Assembly: GCF_001636695.1 (NCBI RefSeq)
Contig: NZ_LGEL01000022.1
Span: 1-64,000 of the forward strand
Source: Pedobacter panaciterrae
GTDB taxonomy: Bacteria > Bacteroidota > Bacteroidia > Sphingobacteriales > Sphingobacteriaceae
Direction of reading: 5' to 3'
Length of the DNA stretch: 64,000 nucleotides
The notes below the pieces were generated by a model. The model was not told the DNA's origin and searched no databases. It saw nothing but the letters and a program-made list of their open reading frames with translations. Both the position numbers and the translations under genes were made by a program. Shown here piece after piece: positions 53,599 through 62,343 of the stretch. The first letter of the stretch is position 1, and the number at the start of each line of letters is the position of its first letter.

Positions 53599-54969
53599 AT
53601 GATAGATGCAACCGTTTTAGTCATTGATGATGATGATGATATCCTTTTAAGTGCAAGATTATTTTTAAAACAGCATTTTAGTCAGGTCATCACCTGTAAA
53701 TCACCAAAAGAAATTAATGTATTACTAAGTCGTAATGAGGTAGATATTGTTCTGCTTGATATGAATTATCAAAAAGGAGCAAGCGATGGCCGGGAGGGAA
53801 TATACTGGCTGGAGCATATCCTATCTATAGATAAAGATTATGTAGTTATATTAATGACTGCTTATGGAAATGTTGAACTTGCTGTACAGGCCATTAAAAA
53901 AGGTGCTACAGATTTTATATTAAAGCCCTGGGAAAATGAAAAACTATTTGCCACATTATCTGCCGCATCCAGATTAAGGCAGTCTAACAAAAAGGTAAAG
54001 AAGCTGGAAAGGATTCATTCTTCTTTACAAAAGGACATCAATAGGCAGTTTGAAAATATAGTAGGAAATTCAGAGCCTATAAAGCATTTACAAAACACGC
54101 TTGTAAAAGTAGCCCCAACAGATGCTAATGTATTGATCCTTGGCGAAAATGGAACAGGCAAGCAGGTCTTTGCCTATGAATTACATAAACTCTCGCACAG
54201 AAAGAACCAGATATTTATGCATGTAGATCTTGGTTCCTTAAATGAAAACCTGTTCGAAAGTGAATTATTTGGCTATGCTAAAGGCGCCTTTACAGATGCA
54301 AAAGAAGACAAGCCCGGTAGGTTTGAAATGGCCGAAGGAGGAACAATATTTCTGGATGAGATAGGTAACTTATCCCTTCCGCTACAGGCAAAGTTGTTAA
54401 GTGTAATTCAGAACCGCACAGTTAATCGTTTGGGTGAAAGCAAAGAGCGAAAAATCAATGTCCGCCTCATCACAGCAACCAATATGCCGCTTAACGAGAT
54501 GGTTTCAAAAGGTACATTTCGTCAGGATTTACTTTTTAGAATAAACACAGTAGAATTACTTTTACCGGGATTAGCCCAACGTGGAGATGACATATTATTA
54601 CTTGCCAGCCATTTTCTAAATACTTTTAGCACCAAATACCATAAAAGTATCATTGATTTCGAAACCAAGGCCGAAAGTATGCTATTAAATTACCACTGGC
54701 CGGGTAATGTTCGCGAATTACAACACGTAGTGGAACGAGCAGTAATCATGTCCGACAGCCTTAAAATTGGTGTAAACGACCTGCAGCTTAGTCCACAAAA
54801 ATTTGGTGGTGCCACACCTGTTCAATCAGACATGGGATTGGAGGAGATGGAAAAACTAATGGTACAAAAGGCGATAGATAAGCACAAAGGAAACATATCA
54901 AGAGCCGCAGCAGACCTTGGACTAACACGTGCTGCACTTTACAGGCGTATAGAAAAATTCGACTTATAA
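53599..54969 (+). CDS. NtrC-family sigma-54-dependent response regulator
   Basis: A 456-residue activator in three parts. The receiver domain has acidic residues IDDDDD at 9-14, the phosphorylated aspartate in VLLDMNYQKG at about 54, and the switch threonine in LMTAYG. The AAA+ domain has Walker A GENGTGKQ, Walker B GGTIFLDEIGN, the sigma-54 loop GAFTDA in place of GAFTGA, and arginine finger region LFRINTVELLLPGL. The C-terminal Fis-type HTH contains ISRAAADLGLTRAALYRRIEKF. The GAFTDA form is, to my knowledge, common in Bacteroidota activators. I chose the ATG at 53599 over the TTG at 53575 because of the promoter position and the normal receiver start. The stop overlaps the kinase ATG (TAATG), so they are translationally coupled. 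Confidence 0.95.
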   Translation: MIDATVLVIDDDDDILLSARLFLKQHFSQVITCKSPKEINVLLSRNEVDIVLLDMNYQKGASDGREGIYWLEHILSIDKDYVVILMTAYGNVELAVQAIKKGATDFILKPWENEKLFATLSAASRLRQSNKKVKKLERIHSSLQKDINRQFENIVGNSEPIKHLQNTLVKVAPTDANVLILGENGTGKQVFAYELHKLSHRKNQIFMHVDLGSLNENLFESELFGYAKGAFTDAKEDKPGRFEMAEGGTIFLDEIGNLSLPLQAKLLSVIQNRTVNRLGESKERKINVRLITATNMPLNEMVSKGTFRQDLLFRINTVELLLPGLAQRGDDILLLASHFLNTFSTKYHKSIIDFETKAESMLLNYHWPGNVRELQHVVERAVIMSDSLKIGVNDLQLSPQKFGGATPVQSDMGLEEMEKLMVQKAIDKHKGNISRAAADLGLTRAALYRRIEKFDL

Positions 54970-56330
54970 TGTTTTACAACCGTTTTACTTTCCGATTAAT
55001 AAGTCGCCTGATAATTATCAATGCGCTGGGCATTCTGTTGTTTTATCTCATTAAAAAAACTGAGTTATGGTTTACGATAATTGGTTTAGGGATCATATTG
55101 ATCGGGGCAATGCTAAGTCTTTATCACTACATTAACCAGATCAGAGATGACATCAACAGGTTTATTCTGGCAGTAAAAACACGCGACAATACCTTAAACT
55201 TCAAAAACAAGGCAACAAGAGGGAGTTTTCCCGAATTATATGAATCTTTTAATGACATTATACAAGTTCAAAAGGATATACAGCTTGAAAAAGATTCTAT
55301 GTTTCAGCTCATTAAAACTATTCTGGAACAGGTTCCTGTAGGTGTAATTGTGATAAAAGATGAAAGGGAAGATACCAAACATGAAGAAATTGTATTCTTT
55401 AATCAGGCTGCTGCCCAACTATTAAATGTACCTGCATATAAATACTGGCATAGGCTAAGACAGCATATCCCACAATTTGCAACCGAAATAGAAGCCATAG
55501 GTAAAGGTGGTAAACGGTTTATGGAACTTAAAATACAGGATAAACTAATCCAGTTATCTACAGAAGTAATCCCTTTAAATCTATACAATACAGATTACAC
55601 CATCATATCCTTCCAAAACATTAAGGACGAGATTGAACAAAAAGAATCAGAAGCATGGAACAGGCTCATTGGGGTTATCTCACACGAAATACTGAACTCT
55701 ATTACTCCTATCAGCTCACTTTCGAACACAGTGGATGGCATGATTGCCGATAAACAGAGTTTAAACTCTGAAGAACTGGAAGACTTAAAACCTGCAATAA
55801 AAACCATAAGAAGAAGATCAGAAGGATTACTTGACTTCGTAAAAGATTACCGCTTAATAGCCGAATTACCAACACCCGACTTACATTACCATACCATTGG
55901 CGAGATTTTACAGCACATTAAGGTGTTGATGCAGCCCTTCGCCAGCGGCCGTAATATCATACTTAAAGTAGAGCAAACATCATCAAAGATCAGTATAAAC
56001 ATAGATTTAAAACTGGTAGAGCAGGCACTGATCAACCTGGTAACCAATAGTATTTATGCCCTTGAGAACACAACAGAACATCCTGTTATTGAAATCAACT
56101 ACAGGCTAGATCAGAACAAACTATATTTTGAGGTTAGTGATAATGGTAAAGGCATCGAACCAGAGCTATTAGAAAAGATCTTTGTACCATTCTTTACCAC
56201 CAGAAAAAATGGTTCGGGTATTGGATTAACCATTACCCGAAACATTATGAAAATGCACCAGGGAAGTTTGGAAGTAACTTCTGTTCCTTTCGAAAAAACT
56301 ACTTTCTCTCTGGTGTTTAAATATCAATAA
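54969..56330 (+). CDS. Histidine kinase with minimal extracellular part (NtrB-like H box)
   Basis: The 453-residue partner kinase of the regulator before it. Two TM helices (about 8-26 and 33-52) are joined by only a few residues (KKTELW), so there is no real periplasmic sensor domain. A PAS-like cytoplasmic region follows (about 115-215), then the H box VISHEILNSITPISSL with the phosphorylated histidine at about 238, and a HATPase domain with LVEQALINLVTNSIYAL, DNGKGIEPELLEKIFVPFFTTRKNGSGIGL. Such kinases sense within the membrane or through a partner; the permeases next door are obvious candidates. The stop abuts the stop of convergent glgC with no spacer. Confidence 0.93.
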   Translation: MFYNRFTFRLISRLIIINALGILLFYLIKKTELWFTIIGLGIILIGAMLSLYHYINQIRDDINRFILAVKTRDNTLNFKNKATRGSFPELYESFNDIIQVQKDIQLEKDSMFQLIKTILEQVPVGVIVIKDEREDTKHEEIVFFNQAAAQLLNVPAYKYWHRLRQHIPQFATEIEAIGKGGKRFMELKIQDKLIQLSTEVIPLNLYNTDYTIISFQNIKDEIEQKESEAWNRLIGVISHEILNSITPISSLSNTVDGMIADKQSLNSEELEDLKPAIKTIRRRSEGLLDFVKDYRLIAELPTPDLHYHTIGEILQHIKVLMQPFASGRNIILKVEQTSSKISINIDLKLVEQALINLVTNSIYALENTTEHPVIEINYRLDQNKLYFEVSDNGKGIEPELLEKIFVPFFTTRKNGSGIGLTITRNIMKMHQGSLEVTSVPFEKTTFSLVFKYQ

Positions 56331-57602
56331 TTAAATTACTGTTCCGTCCGGTATGATAGCGCCTTTTTTAACAACTACAATACCATCCTTAACTGTATAA
56401 AGCGGATGATCACCATCTGGCAAATGGTCTCCTCCAATAATCGTCACATTATCCCCTATCCTACTGTTCTTATCAATTATTGCATTTACTATTTTACAGT
56501 TATCACCAATTCCTATCAGAGGTTTAGTACCTTTTTCTTTCTCTATCTCTATCAGAGTCTGGTATTTATCACTACCCATAATGTAGCAGCTTTCTATATG
56601 AGTACCAACACCAATTCTTGACCTGATACCAATAACAGCATGTTTTATACATTTAGCCTGTAAAATACAGCCCTCAGCAATAATGGTTTTATCTAAAGTT
56701 GTACCTAATATCTTTGATGGAGGCAGCATACGCGCACGCGTAAAAATGCTATGGCTGCTATCAAACAAGTTGAATTTAGGAATATCATCCGTTAAACCCA
56801 GATTAGCTTCAAAGAACGAAGATATATTACCTATATCAGTCCAGTAACCATCATACTGATAGCTTAATACATCATATTCTGTAAGCATTCTTGGAATGAT
56901 CTCTTTTCCGAAATCTTTTTCATCTTCATTCTCAGCAAAAATCTTGATTAAAAGATCTTTATTGAAAATATAAATACCCATAGAAGCCAGGTAATCACGT
57001 CCCTCAGCATGCATCTCCGGACCAGTATCTGAAACCCAGTCGCCCAGATTCGTTTTAGGTTTTTCGATAAACGAAGTGATGATATTCTCTTCATTTGCTT
57101 TAAGAATCCCGAAATCGGGAGCATCCTTAGCATTTACAGGTATCGTTGCCAGCGTAACCTGCACCCCACTGTCTATATGAGCCTGCACCATTTCTTTAAA
57201 GTCCATTTGATACAACTGATCACCTGACAAGATAAGTACGTATTCAAAGTCGTGATTTAACAAATGATGCATGGTTTGCCTTACTGCATCAGCAGTCCCC
57301 TGAAACCATGTCGGATTCTCAGGCGTTTGTTCAGCAGCCAGAATATCAACAAAAGCCAAACTAAAATGACTAAAGTGGTAAGTGTTCTTAATGTGCTTAT
57401 TTAAAGATGCAGAGTTAAACTGCGTTAAAACAAACATGCGGTGTATACCGGAATTTAAGCAATTGGAGATTGGAATATCAACCAATCTGTATTTCCCTGC
57501 AATAGGCACAGCAGGTTTAGAGCGAGTTTGTGTAAGAGGGGCTAACCTAGAGCCCTGGCCGCCGCCAAGAATTACACCCAATACTTTGTCAGTCATGTTC
57601 AT
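56331..57602 (-). CDS. glgC: Glucose-1-phosphate adenylyltransferase
   Basis: GlgC makes ADP-glucose from glucose 1-phosphate and ATP, the committed step of bacterial glycogen synthesis. The 423-residue protein has GGGQGSRLAPLTQTRSKPAVPIAGKYRLVDIPISNCLNSGI (about 12-52, in family order), the substrate-binding FIEKPK, the DIGNISSFFEAN segment, and a left-handed beta-helix tail (IIAEGCILQAKCIKHAVIG onward). It is 6 bp behind glgA in the same direction. Allosteric control by sugar phosphates is a family property, not tested here. Confidence 0.95.
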   Translation of the reverse strand: MNMTDKVLGVILGGGQGSRLAPLTQTRSKPAVPIAGKYRLVDIPISNCLNSGIHRMFVLTQFNSASLNKHIKNTYHFSHFSLAFVDILAAEQTPENPTWFQGTADAVRQTMHHLLNHDFEYVLILSGDQLYQMDFKEMVQAHIDSGVQVTLATIPVNAKDAPDFGILKANEENIITSFIEKPKTNLGDWVSDTGPEMHAEGRDYLASMGIYIFNKDLLIKIFAENEDEKDFGKEIIPRMLTEYDVLSYQYDGYWTDIGNISSFFEANLGLTDDIPKFNLFDSSHSIFTRARMLPPSKILGTTLDKTIIAEGCILQAKCIKHAVIGIRSRIGVGTHIESCYIMGSDKYQTLIEIEKEKGTKPLIGIGDNCKIVNAIIDKNSRIGDNVTIIGGDHLPDGDHPLYTVKDGIVVVKKGAIIPDGTVI

Positions 57603-57608
57603 TCATAT

Positions 57609-59015
57609 TTAAATTTGGTAAAGATCAATATACTGTTGTGCCGCATTATCCCAGGAATGATCGAGCTGCATCATAAACTTACGAATTTCTTTCACTTTTT
57701 TCTTATCCAAATACAATTCATATGCACGCCCCATAGCGTGATTTACATCCCACACGCTGGTCTGATCGTGGCATATTCCAAAGCCACCATCACCAATATC
57801 AATTACTGTGTCTTTAAGTCCGCCAATACGCCTTACAATAGGTATAGTGCCATATCTTAAAGCATACATCTGGTTTAAACCACAAGGTTCTACCCTACTT
57901 GGCATAAGCAAAAAGTCAGCTCCTGCATATATTTGATGAGAAAGTTGTTCATTATATCCTATATAAGCATTGTAATTTCCAGGAAAGACATCTTTTAAAT
58001 GGTTTAATCTTCCCTCCACCTGTGGATCCCCTGAGCCTAAAACCAACACATTTATATCACCGTTTGCCTGATGCAAAGCGTTGTAAAATATATCTGGCAA
58101 CAGATCTGCTCCTTTTTCTCCAACCAATCTCCCAATAAAGGTGTACAAAGGTTTTTCCGGATCCAGATTAAAAACACTGCAAAGCGATGCTTTGTTTGCT
58201 TGTTTACCAGCTTCAACCGTTTTAATTGAAAATTGCTTTTCCAGCATTGCGTCCGTTGATGGATTCCATACATCATTATCAATTCCGTTTAAAATACCTA
58301 CAGATTTACCACGCTCCTGAGCAAGCAAATCTTCCAGTCCGTTTGCCCTGAAACTTATTTCATCAAGATAACTTGGAGACACAGTAGTAACCCTCCATGA
58401 GCATTTAATTGCAGATGCCAACGGATTAATAGAACCTCTCCAGTCTAGCTGACCAGATTTCCATAAGTCGAAAGGTGGAATGTAATGAAGTTTGTCCCAG
58501 CCAAACTGCCCTTGATATTGGGCATTATGAATGGTTAGTATGGTAGGTACATTACTAATTTTTCTAAACTGCTGGCAGTATGCCATCATAAAAGGAACCA
58601 GTCCGGTATGGTGATCATGACAATGAATAACATCCGGGCGATGCTCCCACTGGGAAATCCAATCTAAAACAGATATCTGGTAAGCTAAAAAGCGTTCCGT
58701 ATCATCGTCATAGCCGTAAACCTTTTCCCGGTCCATAAGGCCGGAAATGTGTACCAGATAAAGATCAAATCCAAGCTTATTGGTTTTCTCTCTGAAAATC
58801 CTTACAGGAAAGTTATGGAAACCCAGTTTGCTCCAGCCATCATACACCACCTCAAACTCATTCTCTTGCATAAATCGTGTCTGGTAAGCTGGCATAACTA
58901 CCTTGGCTACGTGTCCAAGCTTATTTTGATACTTAGGCAAAGCACCAACAACATCCCCCAAACCACCTACTTTAGCAATAGGATAACATTCGGCACTAAG
59001 GTGTATAATTTCCAT
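57609..59015 (-). CDS. glgA: Glycogen synthase (ADP-glucose)
   Basis: A GT5 glycogen synthase of 468 residues that adds glucose from ADP-glucose to alpha-1,4-glucan. The N-terminal ADP-glucose site is KVGGLGDVVGALP (about 15-27), the catalytic C-terminal motif MPSRVEPCGLNQMYALRYGTIPIVRRIGGLKDTV (about 374-407). It lacks an obvious branching domain or starch-binding module. A perfect inverted repeat abuts its ATG on the upstream side. It leads the glgA-glgC unit. Confidence 0.94.
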   Translation of the reverse strand: MEIIHLSAECYPIAKVGGLGDVVGALPKYQNKLGHVAKVVMPAYQTRFMQENEFEVVYDGWSKLGFHNFPVRIFREKTNKLGFDLYLVHISGLMDREKVYGYDDDTERFLAYQISVLDWISQWEHRPDVIHCHDHHTGLVPFMMAYCQQFRKISNVPTILTIHNAQYQGQFGWDKLHYIPPFDLWKSGQLDWRGSINPLASAIKCSWRVTTVSPSYLDEISFRANGLEDLLAQERGKSVGILNGIDNDVWNPSTDAMLEKQFSIKTVEAGKQANKASLCSVFNLDPEKPLYTFIGRLVGEKGADLLPDIFYNALHQANGDINVLVLGSGDPQVEGRLNHLKDVFPGNYNAYIGYNEQLSHQIYAGADFLLMPSRVEPCGLNQMYALRYGTIPIVRRIGGLKDTVIDIGDGGFGICHDQTSVWDVNHAMGRAYELYLDKKKVKEIRKFMMQLDHSWDNAAQQYIDLYQI

Positions 59016-59046
59016 AATTTGAGATTTTAAAAATCACTCTCAAATT
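59016..59046 (-). promoter_or_regulatory. Inverted repeat abutting the glgA start codon
   Basis: On the minus strand AATTTGAGA, 13 nt, TCTCAAATT form a perfect 9-bp inverted repeat whose last base directly precedes the ATG. In mRNA the arm would form a hairpin up to the start codon; as DNA it could be an operator. Which of these applies cannot be told from sequence. Confidence 0.45.
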
Positions 59047-59111
59047 AGCGATTCCAATAAGGAAAGCAAATAATTAAAGGAAAAAATTTTAATAAAAATG
59101 AAGTTGAGTAG

Positions 59112-59452
59112 TTTTTAAAAAAATGGCATACTATTCAGAGTCTGGAATAAGTTACGCTGAAGAAGCGTAAATGATTCCTAGGTCTCTTCATAGCATATCC
59201 ATTTTTTTCTAAGTGCAAAAACTAGCCAACATTATTTTTATTGAATTTATAGAGGGGGAACGTAAAGGGATGGAGGAGAGAAGGGAGAGAATAAGAGGGC
59301 TGATAAAGGAATGGAGGAAAAGCGAGGGAACATTTGCTAGATTAAGCGTCTAGCAAAAAAATCAATTGTACTGCGAAGAGACCTAGGAACTTTTGCCCTT
59401 TTTCAGGGCAAAAGGTTCCAGACTCTGAGTAGTATATTGATTTTTTTCAAAA
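59112..59452. repeat. ~340-bp structured palindromic element
   Basis: Nested pairing is clear. Outer stem ATACTATTCAGAGTCTGGAA (59128-59147) matches 59416-59435 at 19 of 20 positions. Inner stem TTCCTAGGTCTCTTC (59175-59189) matches 59375-59389 perfectly. Between outer and inner stems each side carries its own hairpin: TTACGCT/AGCGTAA (59152-59170) and CTTTTGCCCT/AGGGCAAAAG (59390-59414). Further in lie a T7/A7 pairing and a hairpin TTGCTAGA/TCTAGCAA (59334-59356). The centre (about 59250-59330) is almost pure purine. The whole folds as a four-way junction. It could be a MITE-like element or a structured RNA. It fills the gap between glgA and cysN, and no gene fits in it. Confidence 0.75.
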
Positions 59453-59466
59453 GCAATTAAGAAAAC

Positions 59467-60717
59467 CTAATCTGCTACAGCCCTGAACATCAAAGCAGCA
59501 ACAGTTAAATTAGTTCTGCTGTCAATTAAAATGGCAGCACCATTTGCTTTGTTATCAGTGTAAAAATCAAAAGCAAGTGCATCGGCAGTTTTAATAATTA
59601 TACGGCCTATGTCGTTTAATTTAAAATCGTAAGCTTCTTGTTTTTCAAGAGTGTTGATATCAACTTTGTGTATGATCTCACGAACTTTACATTTAGTAAC
59701 CTTGCTATTGTGTTGCAATAAATAAGTGATACTCTCATCAAGAGGTCGCTTATCCATCCAGCATACATCAGCTTCAATCAGCTGAGAGTTTTGAGGTAAG
59801 TGATCAGAATTTACCAATACATCACCTCTGCTAATATCGATATTATCCCTTAAGTGAAGTGTTACAGACTGACCTGCATGTACTTCAGAAGGAGTTTGAT
59901 CAAATATCTCTATACGTTCAATAACTGAACTGGTACCTGACGGCAATACAGTCACTTTATCATTTACGTTAAATGACCCACTAAGCACACGACCAGCATA
60001 ACCCCTGTAATCATGGAGTTCATCAGTCTGAGGCCTCACAACCCACTGCACAGGCATACGGGCAAGGTTATAATCCGGACCGGTTTCTACATCAACATTC
60101 TCAAGGAAATGAAGCAGGCTTTGGCCTTTATACCAAGGCATATGTTCCGATTCGTTAACTACATTATCGCCTTTTAAAGCGCTAATAGGAATAAAAGTAA
60201 CATCCTTTAGGCTCAGGTTAGCGGCAAGCGTTTTATATTTATCAGTAATGGTATTAAACACCTCCTCACTAAAATCAACCATGTCCATTTTATTCAAGCA
60301 TACCACAACATGCTCAATACCCAATAAAGAAACCAGGTAAGAGTGTCTGATTGTTTGCTCAATCACACCATTACGTGCATCAATTAAAATAATGGCAAGT
60401 TTAGCGGTAGATGCACCGGTAATCATGTTACGGGTATACTGAATATGCCCCGGGGTATCAGCTATGATAAACTTACGTTTCTCAGTCTGAAAATATTTAT
60501 AAGCCACATCAATGGTAATCCCCTGCTCTCTTTCAGCTCTTAAGCCGTCGGTTAAAATAGCAAGATCAATTGATCCATCATCGTTTTTACGGTTAGATTG
60601 CTGTAAAGCCTCTAACTGATCAGCTAAAATGGAATCTGTATCATATAACAACCTTCCAATAAGTGTGCTTTTTCCGTCATCAACACTTCCGGCTGTAAAA
60701 AATTTAAGTAAGTTCAT
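59467..60717 (-). CDS. cysN: Sulfate adenylyltransferase subunit 1 (GTPase)
   Basis: CysN is the GTP-driven large subunit of ATP sulfurylase, which with CysD makes APS from sulfate and ATP. The 416-residue protein has the GTPase motifs GSVDDGKSTLIGRLLYD (9-25), REQGITIDVAYKYF, DTPGHIQYTRNM and NKMD, then two EF-Tu-like beta domains. It has no APS kinase (CysC) extension. Its ATG overlaps the cysD stop (TAATG), indicating translational coupling. Confidence 0.96.
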   Translation of the reverse strand: MNLLKFFTAGSVDDGKSTLIGRLLYDTDSILADQLEALQQSNRKNDDGSIDLAILTDGLRAEREQGITIDVAYKYFQTEKRKFIIADTPGHIQYTRNMITGASTAKLAIILIDARNGVIEQTIRHSYLVSLLGIEHVVVCLNKMDMVDFSEEVFNTITDKYKTLAANLSLKDVTFIPISALKGDNVVNESEHMPWYKGQSLLHFLENVDVETGPDYNLARMPVQWVVRPQTDELHDYRGYAGRVLSGSFNVNDKVTVLPSGTSSVIERIEIFDQTPSEVHAGQSVTLHLRDNIDISRGDVLVNSDHLPQNSQLIEADVCWMDKRPLDESITYLLQHNSKVTKCKVREIIHKVDINTLEKQEAYDFKLNDIGRIIIKTADALAFDFYTDNKANGAAILIDSRTNLTVAALMFRAVAD

Positions 60718-61622
60718 TAAAAGTATCCTCCTTTTTTGCGGTCTTCCATTGCAGCTTCCGATACCTTATCGTCCATGCGGGCTCCGCGTTCACTAATCTT
60801 TGATGCGCTGATTTCAGCAATGATATCTTCCAGCTGATCTGCGTCAGACTCAACCGCAGCAGTACAGCTCATATCGCCAACCGTGCGGAAACGTACTTTC
60901 TTGTGCTCAACAATGTCCTCATCATCCATATTTAAGAATGGAGAAGCGGCCATTAGCTGACCATTGCGGGTAATCACATCCCTTTCATGAGCAAAATAAA
61001 TAGAAGGCAGTTCTATGTTCTCACGACGAATGTAATTCCAAACATCAAGCTCAGTCCAGTTGCTGATAGGGAAAACACGAACGTTCTCACCTTTGTGGAT
61101 TTTTCCGTTATAGATGTTCCACAACTCCGGACGCTGACGTTTCGGGTCCCATTGTCCAAACTCATCCCTTACCGAAAAGATGCGTTCTTTAGCACGGGCT
61201 TTTTCCTCATCTCTGCGGGCTCCACCAATACAAGCATCAAAACCATGTGCAGCAATAGTATCCAAAAGTGTAACCGTTTGCAAAGAATTTCTGCTTGCAT
61301 TTTTACCTTTTTGTTCTACCACTTTACCCTGATCTATGGAATCCTGAACCGAACCAACAATTAGCTTTTCGCCAATGCGTTCAATCATTTTATCTCTGTA
61401 GGTAATGGTTTCTTCAAAATTATGTCCGGTGTCAATATGCACCAAAGGGAAAGGAAATTTGCCTGGTCTAAAAGCCTTTTCAGCCAAACGCACCAATGTA
61501 ATTGAATCTTTACCTCCCGAAAACAACAAGGCAGGTTTTTCAAATTGCCCTGCAACTTCACGTAAAATGTGAATTGCCTCGGCCTCTAATTCGTCTAAAT
61601 AATCTAAATTATACTTACTCAT
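60717..61622 (-). CDS. cysD: Sulfate adenylyltransferase subunit 2
   Basis: CysD is the catalytic PP-loop subunit of ATP sulfurylase. The ATG at 61622 (MSKYNLDYLDELEAEAIHIL) gives 301 residues, the normal size; the longer frame would overlap cysH. The PP-loop is LLFSGGKDSITLVRLAEKAF, followed by HIDTGHNFEETI, GGARRDEEKARAKERIFSVRD and the C-terminal ERGARMDDKVSEAAMEDRKKGGYF. It follows cysH by 14 bp and is coupled to cysN. Confidence 0.96.
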   Translation of the reverse strand: MSKYNLDYLDELEAEAIHILREVAGQFEKPALLFSGGKDSITLVRLAEKAFRPGKFPFPLVHIDTGHNFEETITYRDKMIERIGEKLIVGSVQDSIDQGKVVEQKGKNASRNSLQTVTLLDTIAAHGFDACIGGARRDEEKARAKERIFSVRDEFGQWDPKRQRPELWNIYNGKIHKGENVRVFPISNWTELDVWNYIRRENIELPSIYFAHERDVITRNGQLMAASPFLNMDDEDIVEHKKVRFRTVGDMSCTAAVESDADQLEDIIAEISASKISERGARMDDKVSEAAMEDRKKGGYF

Positions 61623-61636
61623 TTTCTTTGTTGCAA

Positions 61637-62341
61637 TTACGAAGTGGCATGTAAACCACATTCTTTTTTTGATTGATCTTCCCACCACCAGCGGCCAGCT
61701 CTAAAATCCTCGCCTTCTCTAACTGCTCTTGTACAAGGAGCACATCCTATACTTGGAAAACCCTTATCGTGTAATGTATTGTAAACAATGTTATTCTTTT
61801 TAATGTATTCCTTCACCTCATCAAGCGACCAGAAAAAGATCGGGTGAAATTTAATCAGCTGATTTTGCTCATCCCACTCCAGATTAGTCATATCATGTCT
61901 GTTTACAGACTGCTCAGACCTGATACCGGTAACCCAAAGTTGATTGCCATTTAAAGCACGCTTCAAAGGCTCCAGCTTGCGGATTCCACAGCATTCTTTC
62001 CTATTCTCTACCGACTCGTAAAAACTGCTTGGCCCTTTTTTATTCACCATTTCCTGTACAGCTTCGGCCTGCGGGAAATAAGCCAATATCGGTTTCTTAT
62101 AAATTTCTAAAGTACGGTTCCACACATAATACGTTTCTGGAAACAACCTTCCGGTTTCAAGTGTAAAAACCTCAATAGGAATATCATTTGCAAAGATCAT
62201 GTGAGTAATCACCTGATCTTCCCAGCCAAAACTGGTCGAAAAAACAATCTTTCCCGGATATTCACTTGCAAAGAATTTAAGTGCATCAACCGGATCAAGT
62301 CCATTTATTTTTTCTGCTATTTCTTCTAATTTTTCCTTCAT
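61637..62341 (-). CDS. cysH: Adenylyl-sulfate (APS) reductase, 4Fe-4S type
   Basis: A PAPS/APS reductase-family protein of 234 residues. It has the PP-loop-like STSFGWEDQVITHMI, two cysteine pairs (RKECCGIRKLEPL and GCAPCTRAV) that bind a 4Fe-4S cluster, and the C-terminal catalytic cysteine in KKECGLH. The paired cysteines mark the APS-reducing form, as opposed to the enterobacterial PAPS enzyme. That fits the absence of an APS kinase in this operon. Reduction yields sulfite for siroheme sulfite reductase, whose cofactor genes lie just upstream. Confidence 0.94.
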   Translation of the reverse strand: MKEKLEEIAEKINGLDPVDALKFFASEYPGKIVFSTSFGWEDQVITHMIFANDIPIEVFTLETGRLFPETYYVWNRTLEIYKKPILAYFPQAEAVQEMVNKKGPSSFYESVENRKECCGIRKLEPLKRALNGNQLWVTGIRSEQSVNRHDMTNLEWDEQNQLIKFHPIFFWSLDEVKEYIKKNNIVYNTLHDKGFPSIGCAPCTRAVREGEDFRAGRWWWEDQSKKECGLHATS

Positions 62342-62343
62342 GA

